NCBI GenBank assembly: GCA_013151585.1 | Contig: JAADHY010000194.1 | Coordinates: 1-8,260, forward strand | Direction: 5' to 3' | DNA: 8,260 nucleotides | Source: Planctomycetota bacterium | GTDB lineage: Bacteria > Planctomycetota > Planctomycetia > Planctomycetales > Planctomycetaceae | In this document: piece after piece, positions 1 through 6,557 of the stretch | Numbering within the stretch: position 1 is the first letter of the stretch | How the letters are laid out: every line of letters starts with the position of its first letter | Position numbers and translations under genes: made by a program | Notes under the pieces: generated by a model | The model's input: the letters and a program-made list of their open reading frames with translations, nothing else | The model's database searches: none | What the model was told of the DNA's origin: nothing

Positions 1-71
1 CTTGCCACGATGCCATTGTGGCCCCAGTTGTCCTTGCGCCGCTGGTTCCGTAACGAAATGGGGGAGATAGC

Positions 72-80
72 AAAGGAAAG
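72..80 (+). promoter_or_regulatory. Ribosome binding site that sets the start of the first gene
   Basis: The purine-rich stretch AAAGGAAAG ends four bases before the ATG at 85. The reading frame is open upstream to an ATG at 10, but neither that ATG nor the one at 58 has a comparable site, and starting at 85 puts a signal peptide at the very N-terminus. This decides the start by inspection only. Confidence 0.6.
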
Positions 81-84
81 ATTC

Positions 85-2292
85 ATGCCGGATCCAAGCT
101 TAGCCTCCGTCCGCCGAATTTGCATCGGCGTATTGGCCGTGCTTGCCGGGCTTCGGGCGCTCGTGGTCTCGCCCGCTGTGTCCGCAGCGGCCGAGGACGA
201 CTTCGAGTGGTTGCGACACGCTCGCGTTTTCATCGTCGACGGCTACACCTATCCGCTGTTTCCTAGGATCGAGTTCGATGCCGAAAAGCTCGCCGCGACG
301 ATGGTCGACATGCACGCCAACACGTTGCGCATGGCGACATCGGGCAACTATTGGTTCATTCCCGAAACTCAGTTCGAGACTGCTCCCGACCTGGGCGAGC
401 GCGATCTGCTGGCCGAAGCGATTGCGGCTTGCAAGCCGCGGGGGATTCGCGTCGTTGCGTACGTGCGTTGCGGAGGTGCTGTTGCGGCCGAGATCGTCAA
501 GCCCGAGTGGGCCTATCGGGCCACTCCGGATGGACAGATTCCGGTGCGGTGGGACTTGGGGGCTCGGCGGGCCGCGTTCTGTTGGAACACGGGCTATCGA
601 GCCGCCTTTCTGGACCTGATCGAAAAGCTGGTCACGCGATATGACATCGATGGAGTTTACTTCGACGCTTGGAAACTGTTCTATCGATTCCGTCCCCCCT
701 ATGTCTGTTACTGCGACGGATGCCGAAGGGGCTTTCGGCACGCGATCGGCTTAGAGCTGCCTTACCGCAAGGACGCAAATCAATACAGCGCCGCCGAACG
801 GAAGATCATCGCGCGCTACCACGACTGGTACCGCGAGCAGATGGTGGCCATCTTCCGCGAAACGAAACGGATCATCCGCTCGCACAAGACCATTCCGCTC
901 ATCTTCAACTTGAACCACGCACGGTTCATCCGGAACCTACGGTTTACCGATCCGCGAATCGTGGACGAAAGCGATGCGTTCTTGTACGAGATGTCGCGGA
1001 CGATGCTCGAGCGGGTCGAGGGCACCAGTCTGGCGGTCTCGCACGGGCTGGCCGTCTGGCCTTACAGTGATGCTTATCACGGCTATCCGCGGATCGGGTT
1101 TTACCGCTTCGGACGGCGTCAGCACCTTTTCGCGACGATGGCTTTCGGTGGGTCGCCGACTTTGTATCACACGTACTTTTTTGTGGATCACGCTGCGGCT
1201 CGCGAGCCCGTTCGGGAAGCCTTCGGCGTTTTCGCGCGGAACGAACAATACGTGGCCGGGTTTCGTTCGATTCCCTTCTGCGCGGTGGTCTGGGACGATC
1301 GAGACCCACCAGGCCATGCCCGTCGCGGGCACTTGTGGAACTACAACGCGCGGCTCAACACGTCCGGAGCGTTCGCCGCCTGCCTGGATCGGCACATCCA
1401 GGTCACATCTTTCCTGAAGGAGGATTTGAGTGACCTGAAACGGCTGAGCCGATACAAGGCGCTTTACCTTCCCGACATCGGCGTGCTGACGGAGCGGCAG
1501 GTGCAAACGATTCGCCAGTTTGTGGCGCAGGGAGGCGGCTTGGTGATGACTTACGCCACCTCGCTTTACGACGAGACCGGGCAACGACGTAAAGATTTTG
1601 CCCTCGGAGACCTCGTGCCGGTCCGTCCCGTCGAGCTGGACCAAGCCGCAAAAGAGAAGATCGCGGCCACGACTGTTTTTGGCAGCCCGTGGGATGCCTA
1701 TTTCCGAGCTCGACCAGGCCAGTCCGTGCTCAATCGACCGCTCACCGGCGACCTTCTGCCGGCAACTCTTTACGAACCAGTCGCCGTGCGGCCCGGCGGA
1801 CAGGTCATCGCGGACGTGGTCCTCCACGGAGATCCCAAACCGTTTTTTCCAGCTCTGGTCGTCGCCCGGTACGGGAAAGGCAAGGTCGCGTACCTTGCCG
1901 GCGCGGTCGGAGCCATGTATCGGCAGACCCATCTGCGTCAATTTGCGGACTTCCTTCGCGACGTCATCCGCTGGGTCAGTCCTGACGGATTGCCGTACGA
2001 AATTGAGGCGCCCTCGGGGCTAATGGCCAACATGACCGCTTGCGATAACGTGCGCGTTCTGCACTTGATCAACTGGACCGGTTGCAAGCTGGAAGCTCCG
2101 ATGCAGAATGCGTACTACCTTCCGCCGGTGCGAAACGTGCGGATTCAATACCGGCTGCCGCCGGGGAGGAGCGTCGCAGCCGTCCGTCTGTTTGTGCCGG
2201 CCGAGTGCGAACACCACGTCCAGGGAGGGATCCTGCATGTCACCTTGCCGCAGATCGACGCGTATCAAGGCATCGTGATCGAGCTTGAGTGA
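85..2292 (+). CDS. Secreted glycoside-hydrolase-like protein (GHL6-type barrel plus GH42-like trimerisation domain)
   Basis: A 735-residue protein, probably exported and acting on a glycan; its substrate is unknown. Residues 1-36 form a signal peptide: arginines at 10-11, a hydrophobic core at 12-28 and an AVSA-type cleavage site near 34-36. Residues 40-300 look like a TIM-barrel glycosidase. The stretch DIDGVYFDAW (187-196, with Asp189 and Asp194 as candidate catalytic or structural carboxylates) is followed by Cys208, Cys210 and Cys213 in the CxCxxC...F...G pattern that I associate with the hypothetical glycosyl hydrolase family GHL6. Residues about 456-631 resemble the flavodoxin-like trimerisation domain of GH42 beta-galactosidases (YKALYLPDIGVLTERQ, then QFVAQGGGLVMTYATS, then GKGKVAYLAG). 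A C-terminal region of about 100 residues looks beta-rich. The start at 85 is preferred over 10 because of the RBS and signal peptide. It lies upstream of a sugar-catabolism cluster, separated by 265 bp with palindromes, so joint transcription is uncertain. Enzymatic activity is inferred only. Confidence 0.8.
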   Translation: MPDPSLASVRRICIGVLAVLAGLRALVVSPAVSAAAEDDFEWLRHARVFIVDGYTYPLFPRIEFDAEKLAATMVDMHANTLRMATSGNYWFIPETQFETAPDLGERDLLAEAIAACKPRGIRVVAYVRCGGAVAAEIVKPEWAYRATPDGQIPVRWDLGARRAAFCWNTGYRAAFLDLIEKLVTRYDIDGVYFDAWKLFYRFRPPYVCYCDGCRRGFRHAIGLELPYRKDANQYSAAERKIIARYHDWYREQMVAIFRETKRIIRSHKTIPLIFNLNHARFIRNLRFTDPRIVDESDAFLYEMSRTMLERVEGTSLAVSHGLAVWPYSDAYHGYPRIGFYRFGRRQHLFATMAFGGSPTLYHTYFFVDHAAAREPVREAFGVFARNEQYVAGFRSIPFCAVVWDDRDPPGHARRGHLWNYNARLNTSGAFAACLDRHIQVTSFLKEDLSDLKRLSRYKALYLPDIGVLTERQVQTIRQFVAQGGGLVMTYATSLYDETGQRRKDFALGDLVPVRPVELDQAAKEKIAATTVFGSPWDAYFRARPGQSVLNRPLTGDLLPATLYEPVAVRPGGQVIADVVLHGDPKPFFPALVVARYGKGKVAYLAGAVGAMYRQTHLRQFADFLRDVIRWVSPDGLPYEIEAPSGLMANMTACDNVRVLHLINWTGCKLEAPMQNAYYLPPVRNVRIQYRLPPGRSVAAVRLFVPAECEHHVQGGILHVTLPQIDAYQGIVIELE

Positions 2293-2339
2293 AGGGCCCG
2301 GCCAACGGACGGGACGAGCGATGTGGCTGGGGAGTGGCA

Positions 2340-2357
2340 CCGGCTGGCGCCAGCCGG
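2340..2357. repeat. Perfect 18-bp palindrome in the spacer after the glycosidase-like gene
   Basis: CCGGCTGGCGCCAGCCGG is identical to its reverse complement. As RNA it folds as a 7-bp stem (CCGGCTG/CAGCCGG) with a GCGC loop, about 50 bases after the stop at 2292. No T-run follows, so it is not a standard intrinsic terminator. The ten bases AGCCGGCCGG at 2352-2361 recur at 5969-5978 in another hairpin of this window, which suggests a dispersed intergenic element. It could protect the 3' end of the mRNA or bind a protein; the sequence does not say which. Confidence 0.7.
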
Positions 2358-2424
2358 CCGGTGGGCACGGGGGCGCAGAACCCGGTGATTGCTCCGATGG
2401 TCGAGGGCGCGAAGCTACGCCAAC

Positions 2425-2442
2425 GGCGGGCTCACGCCCGCC
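2425..2442 (-). repeat. GC-rich hairpin with a GTGA tetraloop (REP-like)
   Basis: GGCGGGC-TCAC-GCCCGCC is a 7-bp perfect stem with a 4-base loop. Read on the minus strand the loop is GTGA, a GNRA-type tetraloop. The core GGCGTGAGCC (minus strand, 2429-2438) appears again on the plus strand at 5963-5972. It sits in the spacer between the glycosidase-like gene and the zinc dehydrogenase gene and looks like a dispersed palindromic repeat. Confidence 0.6.
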
Positions 2443-2557
2443 ATCCGCCAAGGACGGGTTGCGGGGCCTTGTGTCGGTGGGCTGGAATCCTTAGCTTGGT
2501 TGGGCGGTTTCGAGCCGCGAGGGAGGTACGACGCCAGCGGCAACAAGGATCAAAGAC

Positions 2558-3586
2558 ATGAAAGCAATCCGGCTGGTAGCACCGGGACAATGGGAGCGAA
2601 TCGAGATCGACGCGCCTGGGCAGCCTGGACCCGGCGAGGTTCTGGTGCGCATCCACCGTGTGGGTATTTGCGGAAGCGACGTCAGTGGCTATTTGGGCCG
2701 GATGCCGTTTTTCAGCTACCCTCGGATCCCGGGGCACGAGCTGGGCGTCGAAGTGCTCGCGGTGGGGGAAGGCGTCCATCACGTTCAACCGGGAGACCGC
2801 TGCGCCGTCGAGCCTTACATGAATTGCCAGACGTGCTTTGCCTGTCGGCAAGGATGCACCAACTGTTGCGAGAACAACCAAACGCTCGGCGTACACACCG
2901 ACGGCGGCCTGTGCGAGCAAATAGTGCTTCCGGCGCGCAAGCTCCACAAGTCGGATCGCCTCACGTTCGAACAACTGGCGTTGGTCGAGACGCTCGCCAT
3001 CGGCTGCCACGGCGTCGAGCGAGCGGCACCAGCCCAAGGCGATACGGTTCTGGTCATCGGTGTTGGGCCAATCGGTCTGTCGGCCATTGAGTTTCTGCGA
3101 CTGAAAGGTGCTGACATTCTGGCAATGGATCTCAGCCGGGAACGGCTGGAATTCTGCCGGCGTACGATGGGCGTCCGCGAGACGTTGCCCGTCACCGGCG
3201 ACGGCAGCGAACAAGACCGAGTGCGCGAACTGACCGACGGTGATCTGGCAAAGATCGTGATCGACGCGACGGGCAATGCCCGTTCGATGTCCGCGGCGGT
3301 CGATTATGTCGCTCATTCCGGCCGGCTCGTCTACGTGGGCATTACAACTGATCCGCTCCAGCTTGCGCATCGCCCAATGCACGCACGCGAGCTGACGCTA
3401 TTGTGTTCGCGCAACGCGTTGCCGGCCGACTTCAAACGGATCATCCGGCTGATCGAAGATGGCCAGATCGACACGCAGCCTTGGATCACTCATCGCACGT
3501 CGTTTGACGAATTGATCGAGAGTTTTCCGACATACACGCGGCCCGATTCCGGCGTCGTGAAGGCGATGGTCGAAATGGGTGACTGA
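2558..3586 (+). CDS. Zinc-dependent medium-chain alcohol dehydrogenase, possibly L-galactonate 5-dehydrogenase-like
   Basis: A 342-residue NAD(P)-dependent polyol or sugar-acid dehydrogenase of the zinc MDR superfamily, cytoplasmic. The catalytic zinc site is visible: Cys38 in GICGSD, His60-Glu61 in PGHE, and Glu144 in the VETLAIGCHG stretch. The structural zinc site is complete: Cys90, Cys93, Cys96 and Cys104. The Rossmann motif is GVGPIG at 168-173. Asp191 at the end of the next strand points to NAD rather than NADP. AAGGA at 2545-2549 precedes the ATG. Length and pattern fit the sorbitol, threonine and L-galactonate dehydrogenase group; E. coli LgoD is similar in size. The gene sits 31 bases before a sugar epimerase gene and near a tagaturonate epimerase-like gene. 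This context suggests oxidation of L-galactonate (or a similar aldonate) at C5 to a keto-sugar acid. An alternative is an inositol-pathway role like Thermotoga IolM. The family is certain; the substrate is inferred. Confidence 0.93.
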   Translation: MKAIRLVAPGQWERIEIDAPGQPGPGEVLVRIHRVGICGSDVSGYLGRMPFFSYPRIPGHELGVEVLAVGEGVHHVQPGDRCAVEPYMNCQTCFACRQGCTNCCENNQTLGVHTDGGLCEQIVLPARKLHKSDRLTFEQLALVETLAIGCHGVERAAPAQGDTVLVIGVGPIGLSAIEFLRLKGADILAMDLSRERLEFCRRTMGVRETLPVTGDGSEQDRVRELTDGDLAKIVIDATGNARSMSAAVDYVAHSGRLVYVGITTDPLQLAHRPMHARELTLLCSRNALPADFKRIIRLIEDGQIDTQPWITHRTSFDELIESFPTYTRPDSGVVKAMVEMGD

Positions 3587-3604
3587 GGAGTCGGCCAATG
3601 AAAC

Positions 3605-3609
3605 CGAGG
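3605..3609 (+). promoter_or_regulatory. Ribosome binding site that sets the start of the sugar epimerase
   Basis: GAGGA lies eight bases before the ATG at 3618. The same frame also offers a GTG at 3579, which would overlap the preceding gene and add 13 polar residues (MTEESANETEDNT) not expected before the first beta strand of this barrel family. I therefore use 3618. Confidence 0.55.
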
Positions 3610-3617
3610 ACAACACC

Positions 3618-4478
3618 ATGATTCGCTCGTGTGTAACGGTCAGCTTGGTGCCGGAGGCTCGCGGCGGTCAGTTCATTTTCTGGGACGATCTGTCCGAAGC
3701 ATGCCGCAAGGCGGGCCAGTTGAACTTCGACGCAGTGGAGTTGTTCGCGACGCCTTCAGATTTGCCCGAACCGGAAACGTTGGTGCGTTTGCTGGACGAT
3801 CACGGCCTGAAGCTGGCGGCTCTCGGCACAGGCTCGGGCTGGGTGCGGCACCGATTGACGCTGACCGACGGGGATCGCCACCGACGCGAGCGGGCTCGGC
3901 AGTTTGTGTGTTCGCTGATCGAGTACGGCGGACCTTTTCGAGCTCCGGTGATCGTCGGCTCCATGCAAGGCCGCTGGACCGATTGCGTGGATCGGGACAC
4001 GGCGTTGAGTTACTTGTGTGAGGCGTTGGACGAATTGGCGGAGCATGCCGAGCGGTACGGAGTACCGTTGATCTTCGAGCCGCTGAACCGGTACGAGAGC
4101 AATCTGGTCAACACAGTCGCCGACGGACTGTCGCTTCTGGAGCGGCTGTCAAGCCAGAACGTGCGACTGCTGGCAGACCTGTTCCACATGAATATCGAGG
4201 AGGCCGACCTGGGAGCGGCGCTGCGGGCGGGCGGATCGAGGATCGGCCATTTGCACTTCGCCGACTCGAATCGCCGGCCGGTCGGCTGCGGCCATCTTGA
4301 TTTCGTCCCAATTGTTTCCGCTCTCCGGGAGATCGGATACGATGGCTACGCATCGGCCGAAGCGTTGCCGTATCCGGATTCGGAAGCGGCTGCGCGTACG
4401 ACGCGCCAAGCCTTCCGGCGGCTGTTTGAGGTCAGCGATGGAGCCAGGAGGGGCGAGGGCCTGAATGAGGTTTCGTAA
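3618..4478 (+). CDS. Sugar isomerase/epimerase of the D-tagatose 3-epimerase (xylose isomerase-like TIM barrel) family
   Basis: A 286-residue cytoplasmic enzyme predicted to epimerise a ketose or keto-sugar acid with a divalent metal. The active-site set of the D-tagatose 3-epimerase family is complete: Glu154 and Glu160 in FEPLNRYE, Asp187 and His190 in ADLFHMNIEE, His213 in GHLHF, Arg219 in DSNR, and Glu248 in SAEAL. From memory the Pseudomonas cichorii enzyme uses Glu152, Glu158, Asp185, His188, His211, Arg217 and Glu246, so every residue is shifted by exactly two. The start at 3618 follows a GAGGA site; a GTG at 3579 is the alternative. It lies 31 bases after the dehydrogenase gene, which suggests one operon. 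The related Thermotoga IolO acts on 5-keto-L-gluconate and D-tagaturonate, which would fit the UxaE-like neighbour. The family is clear, the substrate unknown. Other members act on free ketoses such as tagatose, psicose or L-ribulose. Confidence 0.9.
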   Translation: MIRSCVTVSLVPEARGGQFIFWDDLSEACRKAGQLNFDAVELFATPSDLPEPETLVRLLDDHGLKLAALGTGSGWVRHRLTLTDGDRHRRERARQFVCSLIEYGGPFRAPVIVGSMQGRWTDCVDRDTALSYLCEALDELAEHAERYGVPLIFEPLNRYESNLVNTVADGLSLLERLSSQNVRLLADLFHMNIEEADLGAALRAGGSRIGHLHFADSNRRPVGCGHLDFVPIVSALREIGYDGYASAEALPYPDSEAAARTTRQAFRRLFEVSDGARRGEGLNEVS

Positions 4479-4520
4479 TTCGGGGACATCTCGAAACAAG
4501 CCGAAAGGGCACGCCAAAAT

Positions 4521-4575
4521 CCGACGCGTCAGCGACGTGTTCATCGTTTGCTGGGCCGCCTTGCTGACGTGTTGG
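4521..4575 (+). promoter_or_regulatory. Leader with two mutually exclusive stems before the UxaE-like gene
   Basis: The arm CCGACGCGTCAGC (4521-4533) can pair with GCTGACGTGTTGG (4563-4575) as a 13-pair stem with two G-T wobbles around a 29-base loop. Part of the same arm (4523-4530) can instead pair with GACGTGTT at 4534-4541, giving an 8-pair hairpin with a 3-base loop. This is possible because GACGTGTT occurs twice, at 4534-4541 and 4566-4573. The region lies in the 185-base spacer between the sugar epimerase stop and the UxaE-like start. The pairing is seen by eye; a regulatory role is inference. Confidence 0.35.
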
Positions 4576-4663
4576 GCCGATCTTCCAGAAGCGCGAAATC
4601 TCATGAGAGCACGGGGGCATTTGGCAGAAACGATCGCGGTTTCCACACGAAAGGAGACGCTTG

Positions 4664-5938
4664 ATGAACGATTTGCCTTGCTCCGTGCTAGGTCTTTCTC
4701 CAAGTTTCGGCTTCGGCGACCGAATCGGTTCGGCGACCCCCGGACACGTTGAGGCGATGAGAATCGCCGGGGGCCAAATCGAACCGATCTTTCCTCAGCA
4801 GTCGATCCGCGAAATGACCCGAACGGGCCGCTCGCCGCAGCAGGTCATGGACGACGCCGTGCGCGGCATGGAATTGGCCGAATGGATCGGACGGTCTGGT
4901 GCAGACGCCGACCATCTGAAGACCCCAGGAGACGTCGATGCAACCGTCGCCGTCGGCTTCACCTTTTTCACGATCGACCCTTCCGAGGACGTCGACGACC
5001 AAGCGGATCGCTACGACGAAAACACGCTCCGCGAGCGATTTCAACAGATCGCCGAAGAAGTGGAGTGGATCGAATCGTACCGCGGCCGGACGATTTCGCT
5101 TCCGACCGGCACGACGGTCGAGCTGACCGAAGAGGCCTGTTTGCGGGCAGCGGTCAAGTATGGCCGGGCGATCAACCGGGCCGTTCGGATGGCGAAATAT
5201 GTGGAAGACCAATGTCGCGCGGCTGGCCGCGATTTCGAGATCGAGTTGAGCATCGACGAAACGGCTCAGCCGACCACACTGGCCGAGCATTACATCATTG
5301 CTGATCAATGTTTGCGCCGGGGCGTCAAGCTCATCAGCCTGGCTCCGCGGTTTCCTGGCGACTTCGAAAAGGGTGTGGACTACAAGGGCGACCTCGCGGC
5401 TCTGGAGCGGTGCTTACAAGACCATGCCGCGCTGGCCGACATGTTGGGACCGTACAAGCTCAGCCTCCATTCCGGCTCCGACAAGCTGTCGATGTATCCG
5501 GCCTTGGCCCGGGCGACCGAGGGGCGGTTCCACGTGAAGACGGCGGGCACCAGCTATTTGGAGGCGCTGCGGGTTGTCGCCCGTCACGATGAGGCGTTGT
5601 TCCGGCGAATCGTTCAATTCGCTCGCGATCATTATGAGGAGGATCGCGCGACATACCATGTGTCGGCGACGCTCGAGGACGTGCCGCCGCCAAAGGAAGT
5701 TGACCGGGTCGTGGATTTGGAGCGGCTCTACCTGGAGCTGTGGTCTGAGGTGCCGGCGGGCCGCGGGTTTGTTGCCCCCGGGCGGCAGATTCTGCACTGC
5801 ACGTTCGGCTCGGTGCTGACCGACCCCGAACTGGGTCCGCTGGTCAAAGACTTACTCCAGCAGCACCTCGAAACCTACACCGAGTTGCTGGCCCACCACT
5901 TCGCGCGTCATTTGGAGGCGTTGCGTCAGGGCATGTGA
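4664..5938 (+). CDS. uxaE: Tagaturonate epimerase family protein (UxaE-like)
   Basis: A 424-residue cytoplasmic enzyme that I recognise as the UxaE family. In Thermotoga this family converts D-tagaturonate to D-fructuronate, replacing the usual galacturonate-branch enzyme. Typical family stretches are visible: GLSPSFGFGDRIG near the N-terminus, FTFFTIDPSEDVDD (99-112, with Asp105), LSLHSGSDK (266-274, with His269 and Asp273 as probable metal or substrate ligands), and HVKTAGTSYLEALR (290-303, with His290 and Lys292). The C-terminal part ends in a helical LLQQHLETYTELLAHHF stretch. The start at 4664 is supported by AAGGAG at 4651-4656, seven bases upstream; a TTG directly before it is less likely. 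It follows the sugar epimerase gene by 185 bases that contain an inverted repeat, and precedes a broken mutarotase gene by 93 bases. Many homologues carry the name by similarity only, so the exact substrate could be another keto-hexonate. Confidence in the family is high and in the reaction moderate. Confidence 0.88.
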   Translation: MNDLPCSVLGLSPSFGFGDRIGSATPGHVEAMRIAGGQIEPIFPQQSIREMTRTGRSPQQVMDDAVRGMELAEWIGRSGADADHLKTPGDVDATVAVGFTFFTIDPSEDVDDQADRYDENTLRERFQQIAEEVEWIESYRGRTISLPTGTTVELTEEACLRAAVKYGRAINRAVRMAKYVEDQCRAAGRDFEIELSIDETAQPTTLAEHYIIADQCLRRGVKLISLAPRFPGDFEKGVDYKGDLAALERCLQDHAALADMLGPYKLSLHSGSDKLSMYPALARATEGRFHVKTAGTSYLEALRVVARHDEALFRRIVQFARDHYEEDRATYHVSATLEDVPPPKEVDRVVDLERLYLELWSEVPAGRGFVAPGRQILHCTFGSVLTDPELGPLVKDLLQQHLETYTELLAHHFARHLEALRQGM

Positions 5939-5952
5939 ATCCTGTCTCATCA

Positions 5953-5985
5953 GGTGGCGCTCGGCGTGAGCCGGCCGGCGCCGCC
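5953..5985 (+). repeat. GC-rich nested hairpin just after the UxaE-like gene
   Basis: GGTGGCGC (5953-5960) pairs with GCGCCGCC (5978-5985), eight pairs with one G-T wobble. Inside it, CGGC-GTGA-GCCG (5962-5973) can form a smaller hairpin capped by GTGA, a GNRA-type tetraloop. It begins 14 bases after the stop at 5936-5938. No T-run follows. Its core GGCGTGAGCC is the reverse complement of the core at 2429-2438, and its AGCCGGCCGG matches 2352-2361. It is probably a dispersed repeat that may stabilise or separate the flanking messages. Confidence 0.55.
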
Positions 5986-6031
5986 AGAGCCATGCTTTTC
6001 AAGAAAAATCTGCGTGGAGGAGCTCGGAACC

Positions 6032-6477
6032 ATGTTGAAGCACCGTTTGATTCATCCGAAAATCAACGAGGTGTTGGGGCGAGCGGGACATCACGCCAAG
6101 GTGCTGATTGCCGACGGAAACTATCCGGCGTCCACCACGCTGGGGCCCAACGCGGAACTGGTTTGCTTGAATCTGTCACCCGGAATTGTCACCTGTGCCC
6201 AAGTGCTCGAAGCGCTCGTGACCGCCATGCCCATCGAAGCGGTCAATACGATGGGCATCCCGCCTGACGATCCGTACGCGTTAGAAGGCGATCCGCCTGT
6301 TGGGATGAGTATCGCGGGATTCTGAAAGCGGCCGGGCTGGACCTGGAATTGAAACCGATCAGCAAGTGGGAGTTCTACGAGGCGGTCGCTTCACGCGACC
6401 ACGTTTTGACGATTCAAACCGCCGATCAAGCGTTGTGGGCCAACTTGCTTTTGACGATGGGGGTGCGGAAGGACTAG
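6032..6477 (+). pseudogene. RbsD/FucU-family sugar mutarotase, interrupted by a one-base frameshift
   Basis: The first frame runs from ATG 6032 to a TGA at 6323-6325 (97 residues). GGAGGAG at 6016-6022 is a good ribosome site. RbsD/FucU enzymes interconvert sugar anomers and assemble as oligomers. His20 and Asp28 in GHHAKVLIADGNYP match the catalytic pair of RbsD. Family similarity stops after DPPV at residue 90 and resumes in another frame from TGG at 6301 (WDEYRGILKAAGLDLE...) to a TAG at 6475-6477. Restoring one base near 6299-6304, for example GTTTGGG for GTTGGG, gives a continuous 148-residue protein of normal family length. The restored C-terminus has LWAN (135-138) where relatives have a Tyr-x-Asn active-site pair; the Asn (138) is kept and the Tyr is Trp. 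The downstream frame shows no further damage, so this is a recent mutation or a sequencing error rather than an old pseudogene. Its place among sugar-oxidation genes suggests it feeds the correct anomer of L-galactose or L-fucose to the aldo/keto reductase. Confidence 0.85.
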
Positions 6478-6503
6478 GGAATCACTGAAGTGTGCAAGAC
6501 AAA

Positions 6504-6522
6504 CCGTTCGGACTTCGAACGG
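6504..6522 (+). terminator. Hairpin after the mutarotase gene, possible weak terminator
   Basis: CCGTTCG (6504-6510) and CGAACGG (6516-6522) form a perfect 7-bp stem with a 5-base loop, starting 27 bases after the mutarotase stop at 6477. There is no T-run after it, so factor-independent termination is doubtful. RNA processing or message stability is equally possible. Confidence 0.3.
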
Positions 6523-6537
6523 ACGGCGGCAGACGAA

Positions 6538-6557
6538 CCGGAGGCTTGAGCCTTTGG
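6538..6557 (+). repeat. Second hairpin in the mutarotase to aldo/keto reductase spacer
   Basis: CCGGAGGC-TTGA-GCCTTTGG forms an 8-pair stem with two G-T pairs and a 4-base loop. Its core GGCTTGAGCC differs by one base from the GGCGTGAGCC core of the hairpins near 2429 and 5963, so it may be a diverged member of the same repeat family. With the hairpin at 6504 it makes two stem-loops in tandem in a 196-base spacer. Confidence 0.35.

Noticed and set aside
1..53. An open frame from base 3 to a TAA at 51-53 that could be the last 16 residues of an upstream gene
   Set aside because: Too short to recognise or to separate from chance; no family feature is visible.
10..84. A longer N-terminus for the first gene starting at ATG 10 or 58
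   Set aside because: No ribosome site before either ATG, and the extra residues would bury the signal peptide that begins at the ATG at 85.
937..1941. A 334-residue open frame on the minus strand
   Set aside because: It lies opposite the glycosidase-like gene, has no recognisable domain, and is the kind of shadow frame common in GC-rich DNA.
2389..3090. A 233-residue plus-strand frame overlapping the dehydrogenase gene
   Set aside because: It is an out-of-frame, Arg- and Gly-rich shadow with no ribosome site or domain.
2432..3382. A 316-residue open frame on the minus strand
   Set aside because: It is antisense to the zinc dehydrogenase gene, whose motifs are complete; it shows no family pattern of its own.
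4523..4530. GACGCGTC as a stand-alone operator palindrome
   Set aside because: An 8-base palindrome is expected by chance at this length, and it is part of the larger alternative-stem structure reported above.
4149..4703. A 184-residue minus-strand frame covering the spacer before the UxaE-like gene
   Set aside because: It is mostly antisense to the epimerase gene, without recognisable motifs; the spacer is better explained by the inverted repeats seen there.
6299..6305. Programmed ribosomal frameshift in the mutarotase gene
   Set aside because: No slippery heptamer of the X XXY YYZ type is present at the junction; a lost base or sequencing error is simpler.
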